Shown in pieces: positions 6,762 through 14,555 of a stretch of 29,233 nucleotides of DNA. How positions within the stretch are numbered: position 1 is the first letter of the stretch; each line of letters starts with the position of its first letter. The stretch covers positions 1 through 29,233 of the forward strand of contig DASRMP010000047.1 of the NCBI GenBank assembly GCA_035647855.1. Direction: 5' to 3'. This stretch comes from JAAZBW01 sp035647855 (GTDB lineage Bacteria > Actinomycetota > Actinomycetes > Actinomycetales > Actinomycetaceae). The position numbers were made by a program, and so were the translations under genes. The notes beneath the pieces are model-generated. The model worked only from the letters and a program-made list of their open reading frames with translations, did not search any database and had not been told where the DNA came from.

Positions 6762-7787
6762 TCACCTCCGCGCCTCGTGGATCAGCCCCTCACGGGGGTT
6801 CTCGTTGCGGGTCGCCTCGGCAAAATCCTCGATGGCGCTCTTGGCCTTCGCGTTCACCTTCTGCGGCACCGCGACCTCGACAGTGACAAGCAGATCGCCG
6901 GTCGTCTTCGACGTCGTCACTCCCCTGCCCTTCACGCGCAGTGTCCGGCCCGACGGCGTCCCCTCCGGAACGCGGACACGAACCGTGGACCCGTCGAGGG
7001 TGGGAACCTCGATGGTGGCGCCGAGAGCCGCCTCGGCGAAAGTGATGGGCACGGTGAGGCGCAGGTTTGCGCCGTCGAGGGAGAAGACCGGGTGCGGTTC
7101 CACGTTCACGGTCACCACGAGGTCGCCGGGGTCGCCGCCGGTGAGTGAGGGCTCGCCCTTGCCGCGCAGGCGGATCTTCTGGCCGTCGTGGACACCGGCC
7201 GGGATGCGCACGTTCATCGATTTGTCGTTCACGGTGAGCCGCACCGTGGAGCCCGCCGCGGCCGAACGGAACGGCAGCGACGCGTGCGCGACGACGTCGG
7301 CACCCTTGGTGGGTACGGTCGCACCGAAGCGCCCGCCCCCGAAGGGACTGCCGCGACCACGGCGGCCACTTCCTCCGCCGCCACCACCGAACATCTGGGA
7401 CAGCATTTCCTGGAGGTCTTCGGGGTTGACGTTCCCCGACGACGTCGTTCGGGTGTCTCCACCGAACATGCCTCCGAAGAGATCCTCGAAACCTCCGGCT
7501 CCGCCGGCTCCGCTGGGACCACCGGACCCGGCCCTGAATCGCGGGCCGCCGCCTGCCATGGCGCGGAGCGAGTCGTACTGCGAGCGCTGCTCGGCATCGG
7601 AGAGCACCGCGTAGGCCTCACCGATCTCCTTGAACTTCGCCTCGGCGCTCGCGTTTCCCGGGTTCTGGTCCGGGTGCCACTTGCGGGCGAGTTTGCGGTA
7701 GGCCTTCTTGATCGCGTCGGCGTCGGCGTCCTTGGACACGCCCAGCACCTTGTAGAAGTCCTTCTCGAGCCAGTCCTGTCCGGTCAT
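6762..7787 (-). CDS. dnaJ: DnaJ-family co-chaperone without the zinc-finger domain
   Basis: A 341-residue Hsp40. Order seen: J domain at about residues 10-75 with the HPD triad at 38-40, a Gly/Phe-rich linker rich in GG and RG (about 78-160), then two beta-sandwich substrate domains to the C-terminus. None of the four CxxCxGxG zinc motifs is present, and the part after the J domain has no cysteine. This makes it a type II DnaJ (CbpA/DnaJ2-like) although it sits in the dnaK operon where many actinobacteria carry the zinc-finger type. The ATG at 7787 follows a GGAGGTGAGG ribosome site; in-frame codons upstream fall in the grpE-dnaJ gap. It stimulates DnaK ATPase and delivers substrates. Confidence 0.94.
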   Translation of the reverse strand: MTGQDWLEKDFYKVLGVSKDADADAIKKAYRKLARKWHPDQNPGNASAEAKFKEIGEAYAVLSDAEQRSQYDSLRAMAGGGPRFRAGSGGPSGAGGAGGFEDLFGGMFGGDTRTTSSGNVNPEDLQEMLSQMFGGGGGGSGRRGRGSPFGGGRFGATVPTKGADVVAHASLPFRSAAAGSTVRLTVNDKSMNVRIPAGVHDGQKIRLRGKGEPSLTGGDPGDLVVTVNVEPHPVFSLDGANLRLTVPITFAEAALGATIEVPTLDGSTVRVRVPEGTPSGRTLRVKGRGVTTSKTTGDLLVTVEVAVPQKVNAKAKSAIEDFAEATRNENPREGLIHEARR

Positions 7788-7885
7788 GGGCGCCTCACCT
7801 CCTCGATTCTGTTCAACTGTGTTCCTGTCCTCCCGGGTCCGGGCGCCGGGAGCTCCCACTCTGGAAGCCCCCGGTGCCCTGGCGA

Positions 7886-8584
7886 TCAGGCGGGGCTGTT
7901 GACCGCCACGCGGGCGGCGCGCAGCACCTTGTCACCGATCCGATAGCCCGGCTGGATGACCTGGGCGATGGTCGGGGTGGTCACCTCGTCCGATGACATG
8001 TCCATCAGGGCGTCGTGGATCTCGGGATCGAACTCCTCTCCGATGACGCCATAGCGCTGGAGGTCGAAGTTCGTGGTGAGCAACGACTCGAACCTCTCGG
8101 CCATTGAGCCGAGCGGTCCGGTGAGCTCATTGTGCTGGCGCGCGAGCTCGACGTCGTCGAGGACGCCCAGCAGCGCGTTCGCCACCCTCTCGACGCCCTG
8201 CTTCTGCGCGACCACCGCCAGCTCCTTGGAGCGGCGAACGAAGTTCGTGTACTCCTGGCTCAGGTTGTAGTACGCGGCGTTTGCGCGGGCGAGTTCGTCG
8301 GCGAGCTTGGCGTTCTCGGCCTTCAGGCCGGCGAGGTTGCCCTCACCGCCCGGCTGGTCGCCACCCTGCGTGCCGGCTTCTGCCGCAGCGGGGTCACCCG
8401 AGGCGCCACCGGTGCCGGTGCCACCACCCGAGCCCCCGGCGCCGCGCTGGCCGGCGGGCGCCGCACCTGCCGCGCCCGCCGCGCTGGCCGCCGTGGTCTC
8501 CCCCAGCGGCTTGCGCAGCCTGCCCGTCTCGGGATCAAGCCGACGCTTGTCGTGGATGATCGGTTCTTCGTGGTTCTCTGTCAC
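7886..8584 (-). CDS. grpE: GrpE nucleotide exchange factor of DnaK
   Basis: A 232-residue co-chaperone that releases ADP from DnaK. The N-terminal 85 or so residues are a low-complexity Ala/Gly/Gly-Thr stretch, then comes the long dimerising helix (about 85-140, with LKAENAKLADELARANAAYYNLSQEY split over it) and the C-terminal beta domain ending in the family signature near GYRIGDKVLRAARV. The GTG start overlaps the dnaK stop by 4 nt (GTGA), so translation is probably coupled. A 98-bp gap to dnaJ follows, in which I see no clear terminator. Confidence 0.95.
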   Translation of the reverse strand: MTENHEEPIIHDKRRLDPETGRLRKPLGETTAASAAGAAGAAPAGQRGAGGSGGGTGTGGASGDPAAAEAGTQGGDQPGGEGNLAGLKAENAKLADELARANAAYYNLSQEYTNFVRRSKELAVVAQKQGVERVANALLGVLDDVELARQHNELTGPLGSMAERFESLLTTNFDLQRYGVIGEEFDPEIHDALMDMSSDEVTTPTIAQVIQPGYRIGDKVLRAARVAVNSPA

Positions 8585-10464
8585 TTGTTGTCCTCGTCGT
8601 CGACGATTTCGGCGTCGACCACATCCTCATCGTCGGACGCGGTCGCCCCTGCGTCACCGGCGAAGCCACCCTGACCGGCGTCGCCGCCTGCCTGGGCCTG
8701 CTGCTGCATGGCCTCGGCGTTGTAGATCGCCTGGCCGATGGCCTGAGACTTCTCGGTCAGCGTCTCCATCGCGGTCTTCACGGCGGTGAAGTTGTCACCC
8801 TTGAGGGCGGACTTCAGCTCCTCGACGGCGGAGGAGACGTCCGAGGCTACATCGGCCGGGACCTTGTCGGCGTTGTCCTTCAGCACCTTCTCGGTCTGGT
8901 AGGCGAGGTTCTCGGCCTGGTTGCGGGTCTCGGCCTCCTCACGGCGCTCCTTGTCGGCGGCGGCGTGGGACTCGGCGTCCTTCACCATGCGGTCGATCTC
9001 GTCCTTCGGCAGCGCAGAGCCGCCGGTGATCGTCATCGACTGCTCCTTGCTCGTGCCCCGGTCCTTGGCGGAGACGTGCACGATGCCGTTCGCGTCGATG
9101 TCGAAGGTGACCTCGATCTGCGGAATGCCGCGCGGTGCCGGCGCGATGCCGGTCAGCTCGAACGTGCCCAGCGGTTTGTTGTCACGGGCGAACTGACGCT
9201 CGCCCTGGTACACCTGGATCAGTACGGACGGCTGGCCGTCCTCGGCGGTGGAGAAGATCTCCGAACGCTTGGTCGGGATAGCGGTGTTGCGGTCGATGAG
9301 GCGCGTCATGACGCCACCCTTGGTCTCGATACCGAGGCTGAGGGGAGTCACGTCGATCAGCAGTACGTCCTTGCGGTCGCCCTGCAGGACGCCTGCCTGG
9401 ATGGCGGCACCCACGGACACGACCTCATCCGGGTTCACACCCTTGTTGGGCTCGCGGCCACCCGTGAGTTCCTTGATGACCTCGGTCACGGCGGGCATGC
9501 GGGTCGAACCGCCCACCATCACCACGTGGTCGATCTCACCCAGCTGGATACCTGCGTCACTGATGACCTGCCTGAACGGGCCCTTGACCTTCTCGAGGAG
9601 GTCCTTGGTCATCTCCTCGAACTGGGCGCGGGTGAGCTTCTCATCGAGGTGGACGGGGCCGTTCTCGGACATCGAGAGGTACTGCAGCGAGATCTGGGTG
9701 GACATCGCAGAGGACAGCTCCTTCTTCGCCTGCTCCGCGGCCTCCTTGAGTCGCTGCATCGCGCGCTTGTCCTTGGAGACGTCCACGCCTTCCTTGTTCC
9801 GGACCTGCCTCACGAGCCACTCGACGACGCGGGCGTCCCAGTCGTCACCACCCAGCCGGTTCTCGCCATTGGTGGCCCTGACCTGGATGGTGGAGAATCC
9901 GTCATCGTCCTTGCCGACTTCCAGCAGGGAGACGTCGAACGTACCGCCGCCGAGGTCGAAGACCAGGATGAGCTCGTCCTCCTTGCCCTTCTCCAGTCCG
10001 TAGGCGAGCGCCGCGGCGGTGGGCTCGTTGATGATGCGGAGAACATTGAGTCCCGCGATCTTTCCGGCGTCCTTGGTGGCCTGACGCTGAGCATCGTTGA
10101 AGTAGGCGGGGACGGTGATGACCGCGTCGGTCACGGGCTCGCCGAGGTACGACTCGGCGTCCGTCTTGAGCTTGCCGAGGACACGCGCGCTGATCTCCTG
10201 CGCGGTGTAGTGCTTGCCCTCGATGTCGACGCTCCAGTTGGATCCCATCTCACGCTTCACGGATGCGATGGTGTGGTCCGGGTTCGTGACGGCCTGGCGC
10301 TTGGCGATCTCGCCGACCAGGACCTCTCCGGACTTGGTGAAGGCGACAACGGACGGAGTGGTCCGTGAACCTTCTGCGTTGGCAATGACGGTGGGCTCGC
10401 CACCCTCCAGGACGGCGACCACCGAGTTCGTGGTTCCGAGGTCGATTCCGACCGCTCGTGCCAT
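8581..10464 (-). CDS. dnaK: Molecular chaperone DnaK (Hsp70)
   Basis: A 627-residue ATP-driven chaperone, first gene of the dnaK-grpE-dnaJ-hspR operon. Seen: the ATP-binding signature GIDLGTTNS at residues 6-14, the second Hsp70 signature around FDLGGGTFDVS, the third around VVMVGGSTRMP, the substrate domain with VTPLSLGIETKGG, and the helical lid ending in an acidic tail (DAEIVDDEDNK). The length is normal. The ATG at 10464 has an AAGGAG ribosome site 8-10 nt upstream; a longer frame exists but would start inside the HAIR operator. Regulation by HspR follows from the two HAIR boxes upstream. Confidence 0.98.
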   Translation of the reverse strand: MARAVGIDLGTTNSVVAVLEGGEPTVIANAEGSRTTPSVVAFTKSGEVLVGEIAKRQAVTNPDHTIASVKREMGSNWSVDIEGKHYTAQEISARVLGKLKTDAESYLGEPVTDAVITVPAYFNDAQRQATKDAGKIAGLNVLRIINEPTAAALAYGLEKGKEDELILVFDLGGGTFDVSLLEVGKDDDGFSTIQVRATNGENRLGGDDWDARVVEWLVRQVRNKEGVDVSKDKRAMQRLKEAAEQAKKELSSAMSTQISLQYLSMSENGPVHLDEKLTRAQFEEMTKDLLEKVKGPFRQVISDAGIQLGEIDHVVMVGGSTRMPAVTEVIKELTGGREPNKGVNPDEVVSVGAAIQAGVLQGDRKDVLLIDVTPLSLGIETKGGVMTRLIDRNTAIPTKRSEIFSTAEDGQPSVLIQVYQGERQFARDNKPLGTFELTGIAPAPRGIPQIEVTFDIDANGIVHVSAKDRGTSKEQSMTITGGSALPKDEIDRMVKDAESHAAADKERREEAETRNQAENLAYQTEKVLKDNADKVPADVASDVSSAVEELKSALKGDNFTAVKTAMETLTEKSQAIGQAIYNAEAMQQQAQAGGDAGQGGFAGDAGATASDDEDVVDAEIVDDEDNK

Positions 10465-10489
10465 GTGTGTGCTCCTTCGTGCGACTTGG

Positions 10490-10510
10490 GTTGAGTCAGA
10501 TACACTCAAG
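10490..10510. promoter_or_regulatory. HAIR box 1 (HspR operator) proximal to dnaK
   Basis: On the plus strand GTTGAGT and ACTCAAG are separated by 7 bp. This matches the known HspR consensus, CTTGAGT-7 bp-ACTCAAG, at 13 of 14 arm positions. It lies 26-46 bp upstream of the dnaK start codon, where a bound repressor would block transcription of the operon. Confidence 0.9.
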
Positions 10511-10552
10511 TTTGCGGTATCGCGGGCTTGGAAGCAAACCGCCTTGCTGAAA

Positions 10553-10573
10553 CTTGAGTCTACTTAGCTCAAC
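10553..10573. promoter_or_regulatory. HAIR box 2 (HspR operator) distal to dnaK
   Basis: CTTGAGT, a 7-bp spacer and GCTCAAC match the HspR consensus with two changes in the second arm. The centre is 63 bp from the centre of box 1, exactly 6 helical turns at 10.5 bp, which would place two HspR dimers on the same face. Confidence 0.82.
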
Positions 10574-10628
10574 GTTGGGGTGCGTGGGGCTATTCCCTGC
10601 AGCCGAAGCAACGTGTCACGTCGCACGT

Positions 10629-10788
10629 GATTCACGTCACGCGAGTCTCGGCGGGTCCCGGCGATTCACCTCACGCGAGTCCCGGCGAGTCTCGGCGATT
10701 CACCTCACGCGAGTCCCGGCGATTCACCTCACGCGAGTCTCGGCGAGTCCCGGCGATTCACCCCACGCGAGTCTCGGCGAGTCCCGGC
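10629..10788. repeat. 24/34-bp tandem repeat next to the dnaK promoter
   Basis: GATTCAC starts at 10629, 10663, 10697, 10721 and 10755, giving spacings of 34, 34, 24 and 34 bp. The core unit GATTCACCTCACGCGAGTC is followed by CCGGC with or without an extra 10-bp GAGTCTCGGC block. The first copy ends 56 bp from HAIR box 2. Confidence 0.75.
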
Positions 10789-10950
10789 CCTGGCGGGCGC
10801 AGTTCTCGGCCTGCTCGTTGCTGCCACCCATCGACTCGACGTAGCCGTTCGGCCCCGGACGGGCACAGGCGAAAGGGTAACCTTCCTTGCCGCCCCGGCG
10901 CCCGCGATCACCGCGCCGAACCGGCGGATTCGGTTGGGCACGGGTCCTGG
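10789..10950 (-). pseudogene. Possible frameshifted coding relic
   Basis: On the minus strand one frame reads through KEGYPFACARPGPNGYVES and GGSNEQAENCARQG with a strong G/C preference at third positions, like the neighbouring real genes. Upstream, a different frame with similar bias reads RIRRFGAVIAGAGAA, so a one-base shift would join the two. Downstream it dissolves into the 24-bp repeat. No start codon with a ribosome site is evident and I do not recognise the sequence. It may be the remains of a small gene invaded by repeats, or chance. Confidence 0.25.
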
Positions 10951-11080
10951 CGTGGGCGCGCGCCCTGGCCTGGGCACGGGTCCTGGCGTGGGCACGAATT
11001 CTGGCGACTACCGTCGGAGTCTCGGTCGGATTGGTCGCTGGGACCCGGAAAATGCTGGCTCCAGGGGAATGCCGCGTGAA

Positions 11081-11206
11081 GGTTCGGGCCGAATGTGAGG
11101 GTTTGGGCTCCGAATGCAAGAGTTCCGGCAGGCTCTGCAAGGCTTCCGGCAGGGTCTGCGAGGTTTACGGCAGGGTCTGTAAGCCTCGGAGCTGAAGGTT
11201 AGGGTC
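11081..11206. repeat. Degenerate 21-bp-period tandem repeat
   Basis: Clear units of the type TTCCGGCAGGGTCTGCGAGGT start at 11123, 11144 and 11165. More diverged units extend the 21-bp register to about 11081 on the left and 11206 on the right. Confidence 0.6.
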
Positions 11207-11351
11207 AGAACGCTAACAATCAGCTCGGAACCTTACCTTCAGTCTTTGTCAGGCGCGTTCTGTAAGAGTTTGAGCTGAATGTAAGCCTGCGAGCAGGGAT
11301 TTCGGAGACTGGCCCCAAGCGGGGTCCCAATACACGGCAATTCAGCGCGTT

Positions 11352-11396
11352 GGCAACGCGGCCAACGCGGCCAACGCGGCCAACGCGGCCAACGCG
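11352..11396. repeat. 9-bp tandem repeat GCCAACGCG
   Basis: Four exact units run from 11361 to 11396, preceded by one variant unit (GGCAACGCG). Such short perfect runs are prone to length change by slippage. Confidence 0.85.
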
Positions 11397-11556
11397 AGAG
11401 TAGCGCGGCGAAGCAATTGGGTACCCGGCACCCAGACCAAGTGGGCACCCAAACCAAGCGGCCGGTCCGGTGGTGCCCACGGGACGATGGGCTATGGCCC
11501 TGGGCGGTCATGAGGCCGGTCCGGTGGTGCCCATCGGACGAGCCTGGAGTGCCGGC

Positions 11557-12141
11557 TCAGGCCAGGCGCCGTTCTTCCTGCCTGATCCCGCCCCTGCCGA
11601 ACGAGAGTGCCCAGACAATCTGGATGACGCCCATGACGAGCAGCGACAACCCCAGCAGCCACCAGAGCACCGAGATGTACAACGGCGAAAAGAGCAGCAC
11701 CACGCCCGCAATGATGTTCAGGGCAGCGAAGATGATGGTCCAGAGCCTGGAAGAGGCTTGGCCCAGGTTCGACAGCGAAACGACACCCTCGCCGATCCAC
11801 AGGATACCGACGAGAACACCGAGGACTGCGGCCAGCCCTGCGGTGGCCGCGCCCAGGTTGACAAGCATGAATACTCCGGCCGCGACAAACAGGATGCCGA
11901 GTGCCGTATGCCCGGCACGCGCCCACCCACCCTTGGTCATCGAGAAGATGCCGACCGCCGCGTACAGGAGTCCCGCGATAATCGTGTAGACGCTGATCAG
12001 AGCAACGGCAACCATGGCGGTCCGACCCGGCCAGACGAGGATCAGGATCCCGATGATCGCGCTGACCAGTCCAACGAGACCAAGCGAGATGCGAATGGTG
12101 CTTGTCGCTCCTTTTCTGATGGCTTCGGTTTCCACGGGCAT
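11557..12141 (-). CDS. HdeD/DUF308-family integral membrane protein
   Basis: A 194-residue membrane protein with six predicted hydrophobic spans arranged as three similar pairs, which is typical of the HdeD/DUF308 family (named for an acid-resistance protein of enterobacteria). Span 1 is at about residues 14-35 and ends in VWPGRTA, the usual W/P-containing motif after the first helix pair; the last span ends near residue 180 and is followed by a short charged tail. The biochemical role of the family is not known. The ATG at 12141 has an AGGAAGG ribosome site 8 nt upstream. It is divergent from recQ with about 200 bp between the start codons. Confidence 0.82.
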   Translation of the reverse strand: MPVETEAIRKGATSTIRISLGLVGLVSAIIGILILVWPGRTAMVAVALISVYTIIAGLLYAAVGIFSMTKGGWARAGHTALGILFVAAGVFMLVNLGAATAGLAAVLGVLVGILWIGEGVVSLSNLGQASSRLWTIIFAALNIIAGVVLLFSPLYISVLWWLLGLSLLVMGVIQIVWALSFGRGGIRQEERRLA

Positions 12142-12345
12142 GCGGTGATCCTTCCTGGGACTCCTCCACCGGAGGATGGGATTCCAAATTATCGGCAAAC
12201 CAGTGTTCTCAGGTAACGCCGACACACCGCAGGCGGAGCGGTCACGGTCGCGAGCCTGCTCAGGAACCTGCGCGTGCCGGCACCGGCTTCCCTGCTGATC
12301 GGCCGGGACGTTCCTGTGTCAGACCCGCATGAGAGTGTGGGCAGC

Positions 12346-14538
12346 ATGAACGCCCCAGACCCGGCCGCACCGAACACGGAAGCCCGGCACACAGGCTCTC
12401 TGCACGCCGATGCTCTCGCCATCCTGCGCACGTTGACCGGCAACCCGGCAGTGGGTTTTCACCCGGGCCAGTTCGAGGCGATCGAGGCGCTGGTGGCGCA
12501 CCGCCGCCGGGCGCTGGTGGTTCAGCGCACCGGGTGGGGAAAGTCCGCGGTCTATTTCATCGCTGCCCTGCTGCGGCGCCGCGCCGGCTCGGGCCCGGCC
12601 CTGATCGTCTCACCGCTGCTTTCGCTGATGCGGGATCAGGTGACCGCCGCGGAGCGAGCAGGGGTGCGGGCCGCCGCGATCAACTCCGCCAACGTCACGG
12701 AGTGGAGGGACATCGAGCGGCAATTGGACGAGGACGCCGTTGATGTACTCCTTGTCTCTCCGGAACGCCTCGTGAATCCGCGTTTTCGCGAGGAGCAACT
12801 CCCCCGGCTCGTCCGTTCAATGGGCCTCCTCGTGATCGACGAGGCCCACTGCATCAGCGACTGGGGTCATGACTTCCGCCCGGATTACCGCCGCATCCGG
12901 GACCTCATCGCCGAGTTGCCCGGCGGCGTGCCCGTGCTCGCCACCACGGCCACGGCGAACACGCGGGTGGTCGCGGACGTCGAGGAGCAGATGGCGATCG
13001 GCGGGCACGATGTGTTCACTCTCCGCGGCGCCCTTGCGCGGGAGTCGCTGCGGCTCGGCGTCCTGGACCTCGGCACGTCTTGGCGGAGGTTGGCGTGGCT
13101 GGTGCAGCACCTGGGGTCCTTGCCCGGGTCCGGAATCGTCTACTGCCTGACCGTGTCCGCGGCGGAGGATATCGCGGCACTTCTCGCCAAGGAGGGCTAC
13201 CAGGTGCTGCCCTACACGGGGAGGACGGACGCCGCGGAGCGCCTCGTCGCCGAAGATGCCCTGAAACGCAACGAGGTGAAGGCGCTCGTGGCAACGTCCG
13301 CCCTCGGCATGGGTTTCGACAAGCCGGACCTGGGCTTCGTGGTCCACGTCGGGGCTCCCAGTTCACCCGTGGCCTACTACCAGCAGGTGGGCCGCGCGGG
13401 CCGCGCCACCGAAAGTGCGGATGCTCTCCTCCTTCCCGGTGAGGAGGACCGCGCCATCTGGCACTGGTTTGCCACCAACGCGATGCCCACGCAGGCGAAG
13501 GCGGACGCCGTGCTCGGGGCGTTGGCCGCGGCGGCCGGCCCACTCTCGGTGGCTGCGCTGGAGGCCCGGGTCGAGGTGAAGCGTGGCCCCCTCGAGTTGC
13601 TCCTGAAGGTGTTGGCGGTGGACGGCGCCGTGGAATCCGTCAAGGGCGGGTGGATCTCGACCGGGAGCGCTTGGACCTACGACACGGAGCGCTACGAGCG
13701 GATCGCCGCCGCCCGGGTCGCGGAGCAGGAGGCCATGCTGGCATATGAGAAACTCGCCGGCGAGAGTCACGGCGACTGCCGGATGGCCTTCCTCACCAGC
13801 GAACTCGACGATCCGCACTCCGCCCCGTGCGGCCGCTGCGATGCCTGCGCCGGGCCGTGGTACCCGACCGGCGTGGCGGTTCCCGCGAGCGATGCGGCCC
13901 GAACGTCAATCGACCGGGTTGGCGTTCCGATCCCGCCACGATCGCTGTGGCCCACCGGGCTGGACCGTCTGGGTGTCACCGTCAATGGCGCGCCCGTGCG
14001 AGGGCGGATCGCCGTCGAGGAACAGGTGACGGAAGGTCGCGTGGTCGGCCGGTTCAGCGACCTCGGATGGGGCAGGCCTCTGCGTGAACTCTTCGCCACC
14101 GACGAGGATGGTGAGGTGGTCGATCGGGTGGTGCCGGCCGAACTGGCCCGCGCCACGGTGCGTGTCCTCAGGGAGTGGGACTGGACTGAACGGCCCGTCG
14201 CGGTGGTCTGGGTTCCCAGCGCGCTGCGCCCGCAGTTGGTGGAGTCGCTGGCCATCGGGATTGCCACGGCAGGGAGGCTCGAGCTTCTCGGGCCGCTGGA
14301 TCTCCTCAACTCGATGCCGCTGCAGGGCTCAACCAACAGCGCCTACCGCGTCCGCGACGTGTGGGGGCGGTTTGGTCTGCCGGCAGACATGGCTCGGCGT
14401 CTCCCCCGGCTCGCCGGGCCGGTGCTTCTCGTCGACGACGTCGTGGACTCCCGCTGGACTCTCACCGTGGCCGGCAGGTTGTTGCTTCGCGCCGGCGCCG
14501 GCGCCGTTCTGCCCTTCGCGCTCGCGGCAATGGGCTGA
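12346..14538 (+). CDS. recQ: RecQ-type ATP-dependent DNA helicase with C-terminal phosphoribosyltransferase-like domain
   Basis: A 730-residue superfamily 2 helicase that unwinds DNA 3' to 5' in repair and recombination. Seen: a Q-motif-like FHPGQFEAIEAL (38-49), Walker A variant RTGWGKS (61-67), DEAH box at 165-168 followed by CISDWGHDFRPDY, TTATAN motif III, and a motif VI region with QQVGRAGR. A zinc site is marked by Cys478, Cys495, Cys498 and Cys501. The last 200 residues do not look like an HRDC domain but like a type I phosphoribosyltransferase, with the PRPP-loop-like VDDVVDSRWT at about 696-705. This fusion is known in actinobacterial RecQ proteins; its enzymatic activity is uncertain. 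The start is ambiguous: ATG 12346 has only a weak ribosome site, and ATG 12274 or GTG 12316 are possible alternatives. Confidence 0.92.
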   Translation: MNAPDPAAPNTEARHTGSLHADALAILRTLTGNPAVGFHPGQFEAIEALVAHRRRALVVQRTGWGKSAVYFIAALLRRRAGSGPALIVSPLLSLMRDQVTAAERAGVRAAAINSANVTEWRDIERQLDEDAVDVLLVSPERLVNPRFREEQLPRLVRSMGLLVIDEAHCISDWGHDFRPDYRRIRDLIAELPGGVPVLATTATANTRVVADVEEQMAIGGHDVFTLRGALARESLRLGVLDLGTSWRRLAWLVQHLGSLPGSGIVYCLTVSAAEDIAALLAKEGYQVLPYTGRTDAAERLVAEDALKRNEVKALVATSALGMGFDKPDLGFVVHVGAPSSPVAYYQQVGRAGRATESADALLLPGEEDRAIWHWFATNAMPTQAKADAVLGALAAAAGPLSVAALEARVEVKRGPLELLLKVLAVDGAVESVKGGWISTGSAWTYDTERYERIAAARVAEQEAMLAYEKLAGESHGDCRMAFLTSELDDPHSAPCGRCDACAGPWYPTGVAVPASDAARTSIDRVGVPIPPRSLWPTGLDRLGVTVNGAPVRGRIAVEEQVTEGRVVGRFSDLGWGRPLRELFATDEDGEVVDRVVPAELARATVRVLREWDWTERPVAVVWVPSALRPQLVESLAIGIATAGRLELLGPLDLLNSMPLQGSTNSAYRVRDVWGRFGLPADMARRLPRLAGPVLLVDDVVDSRWTLTVAGRLLLRAGAGAVLPFALAAMG

Positions 14539-14555
14539 CAGCAGGACTTCGCTCG

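Larger units (their letters stand above)
10574..11556. other. 983-bp intergenic region of degenerate tandem repeats
   Basis: Beyond the dnaK operators there is no convincing complete gene up to hdeD. Seen from the left: a 24-bp tandem repeat (10629-10788), a coding-like relic on the minus strand (about 10789-10950), GC-rich repeats with GGCACGGGTCCTGGCGTG (10936-11002), a 21-bp-period repeat (about 11081-11206), a 9-bp tandem repeat (11352-11396), and two copies of GGCCGGTCCGGTGGTGCCCA (about 11459-11479 and 11514-11533). The region between 11207 and 11351 shows only faint echoes of the 21-bp unit. Confidence 0.6.

Noticed and set aside
8965..10368. 467-codon frame antisense to dnaK
   Set aside because: dnaK is certain from its motifs. 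The antisense frame is a typical shadow in GC-rich DNA, full of Leu/Gly/Asp/Val runs without a family pattern.
10554..10844. Small proteins encoded by the 24-bp repeat region
   Set aside because: Several frames are open at once and the products are repeats of Ser/Arg/His/Thr; none has a start with a ribosome site.
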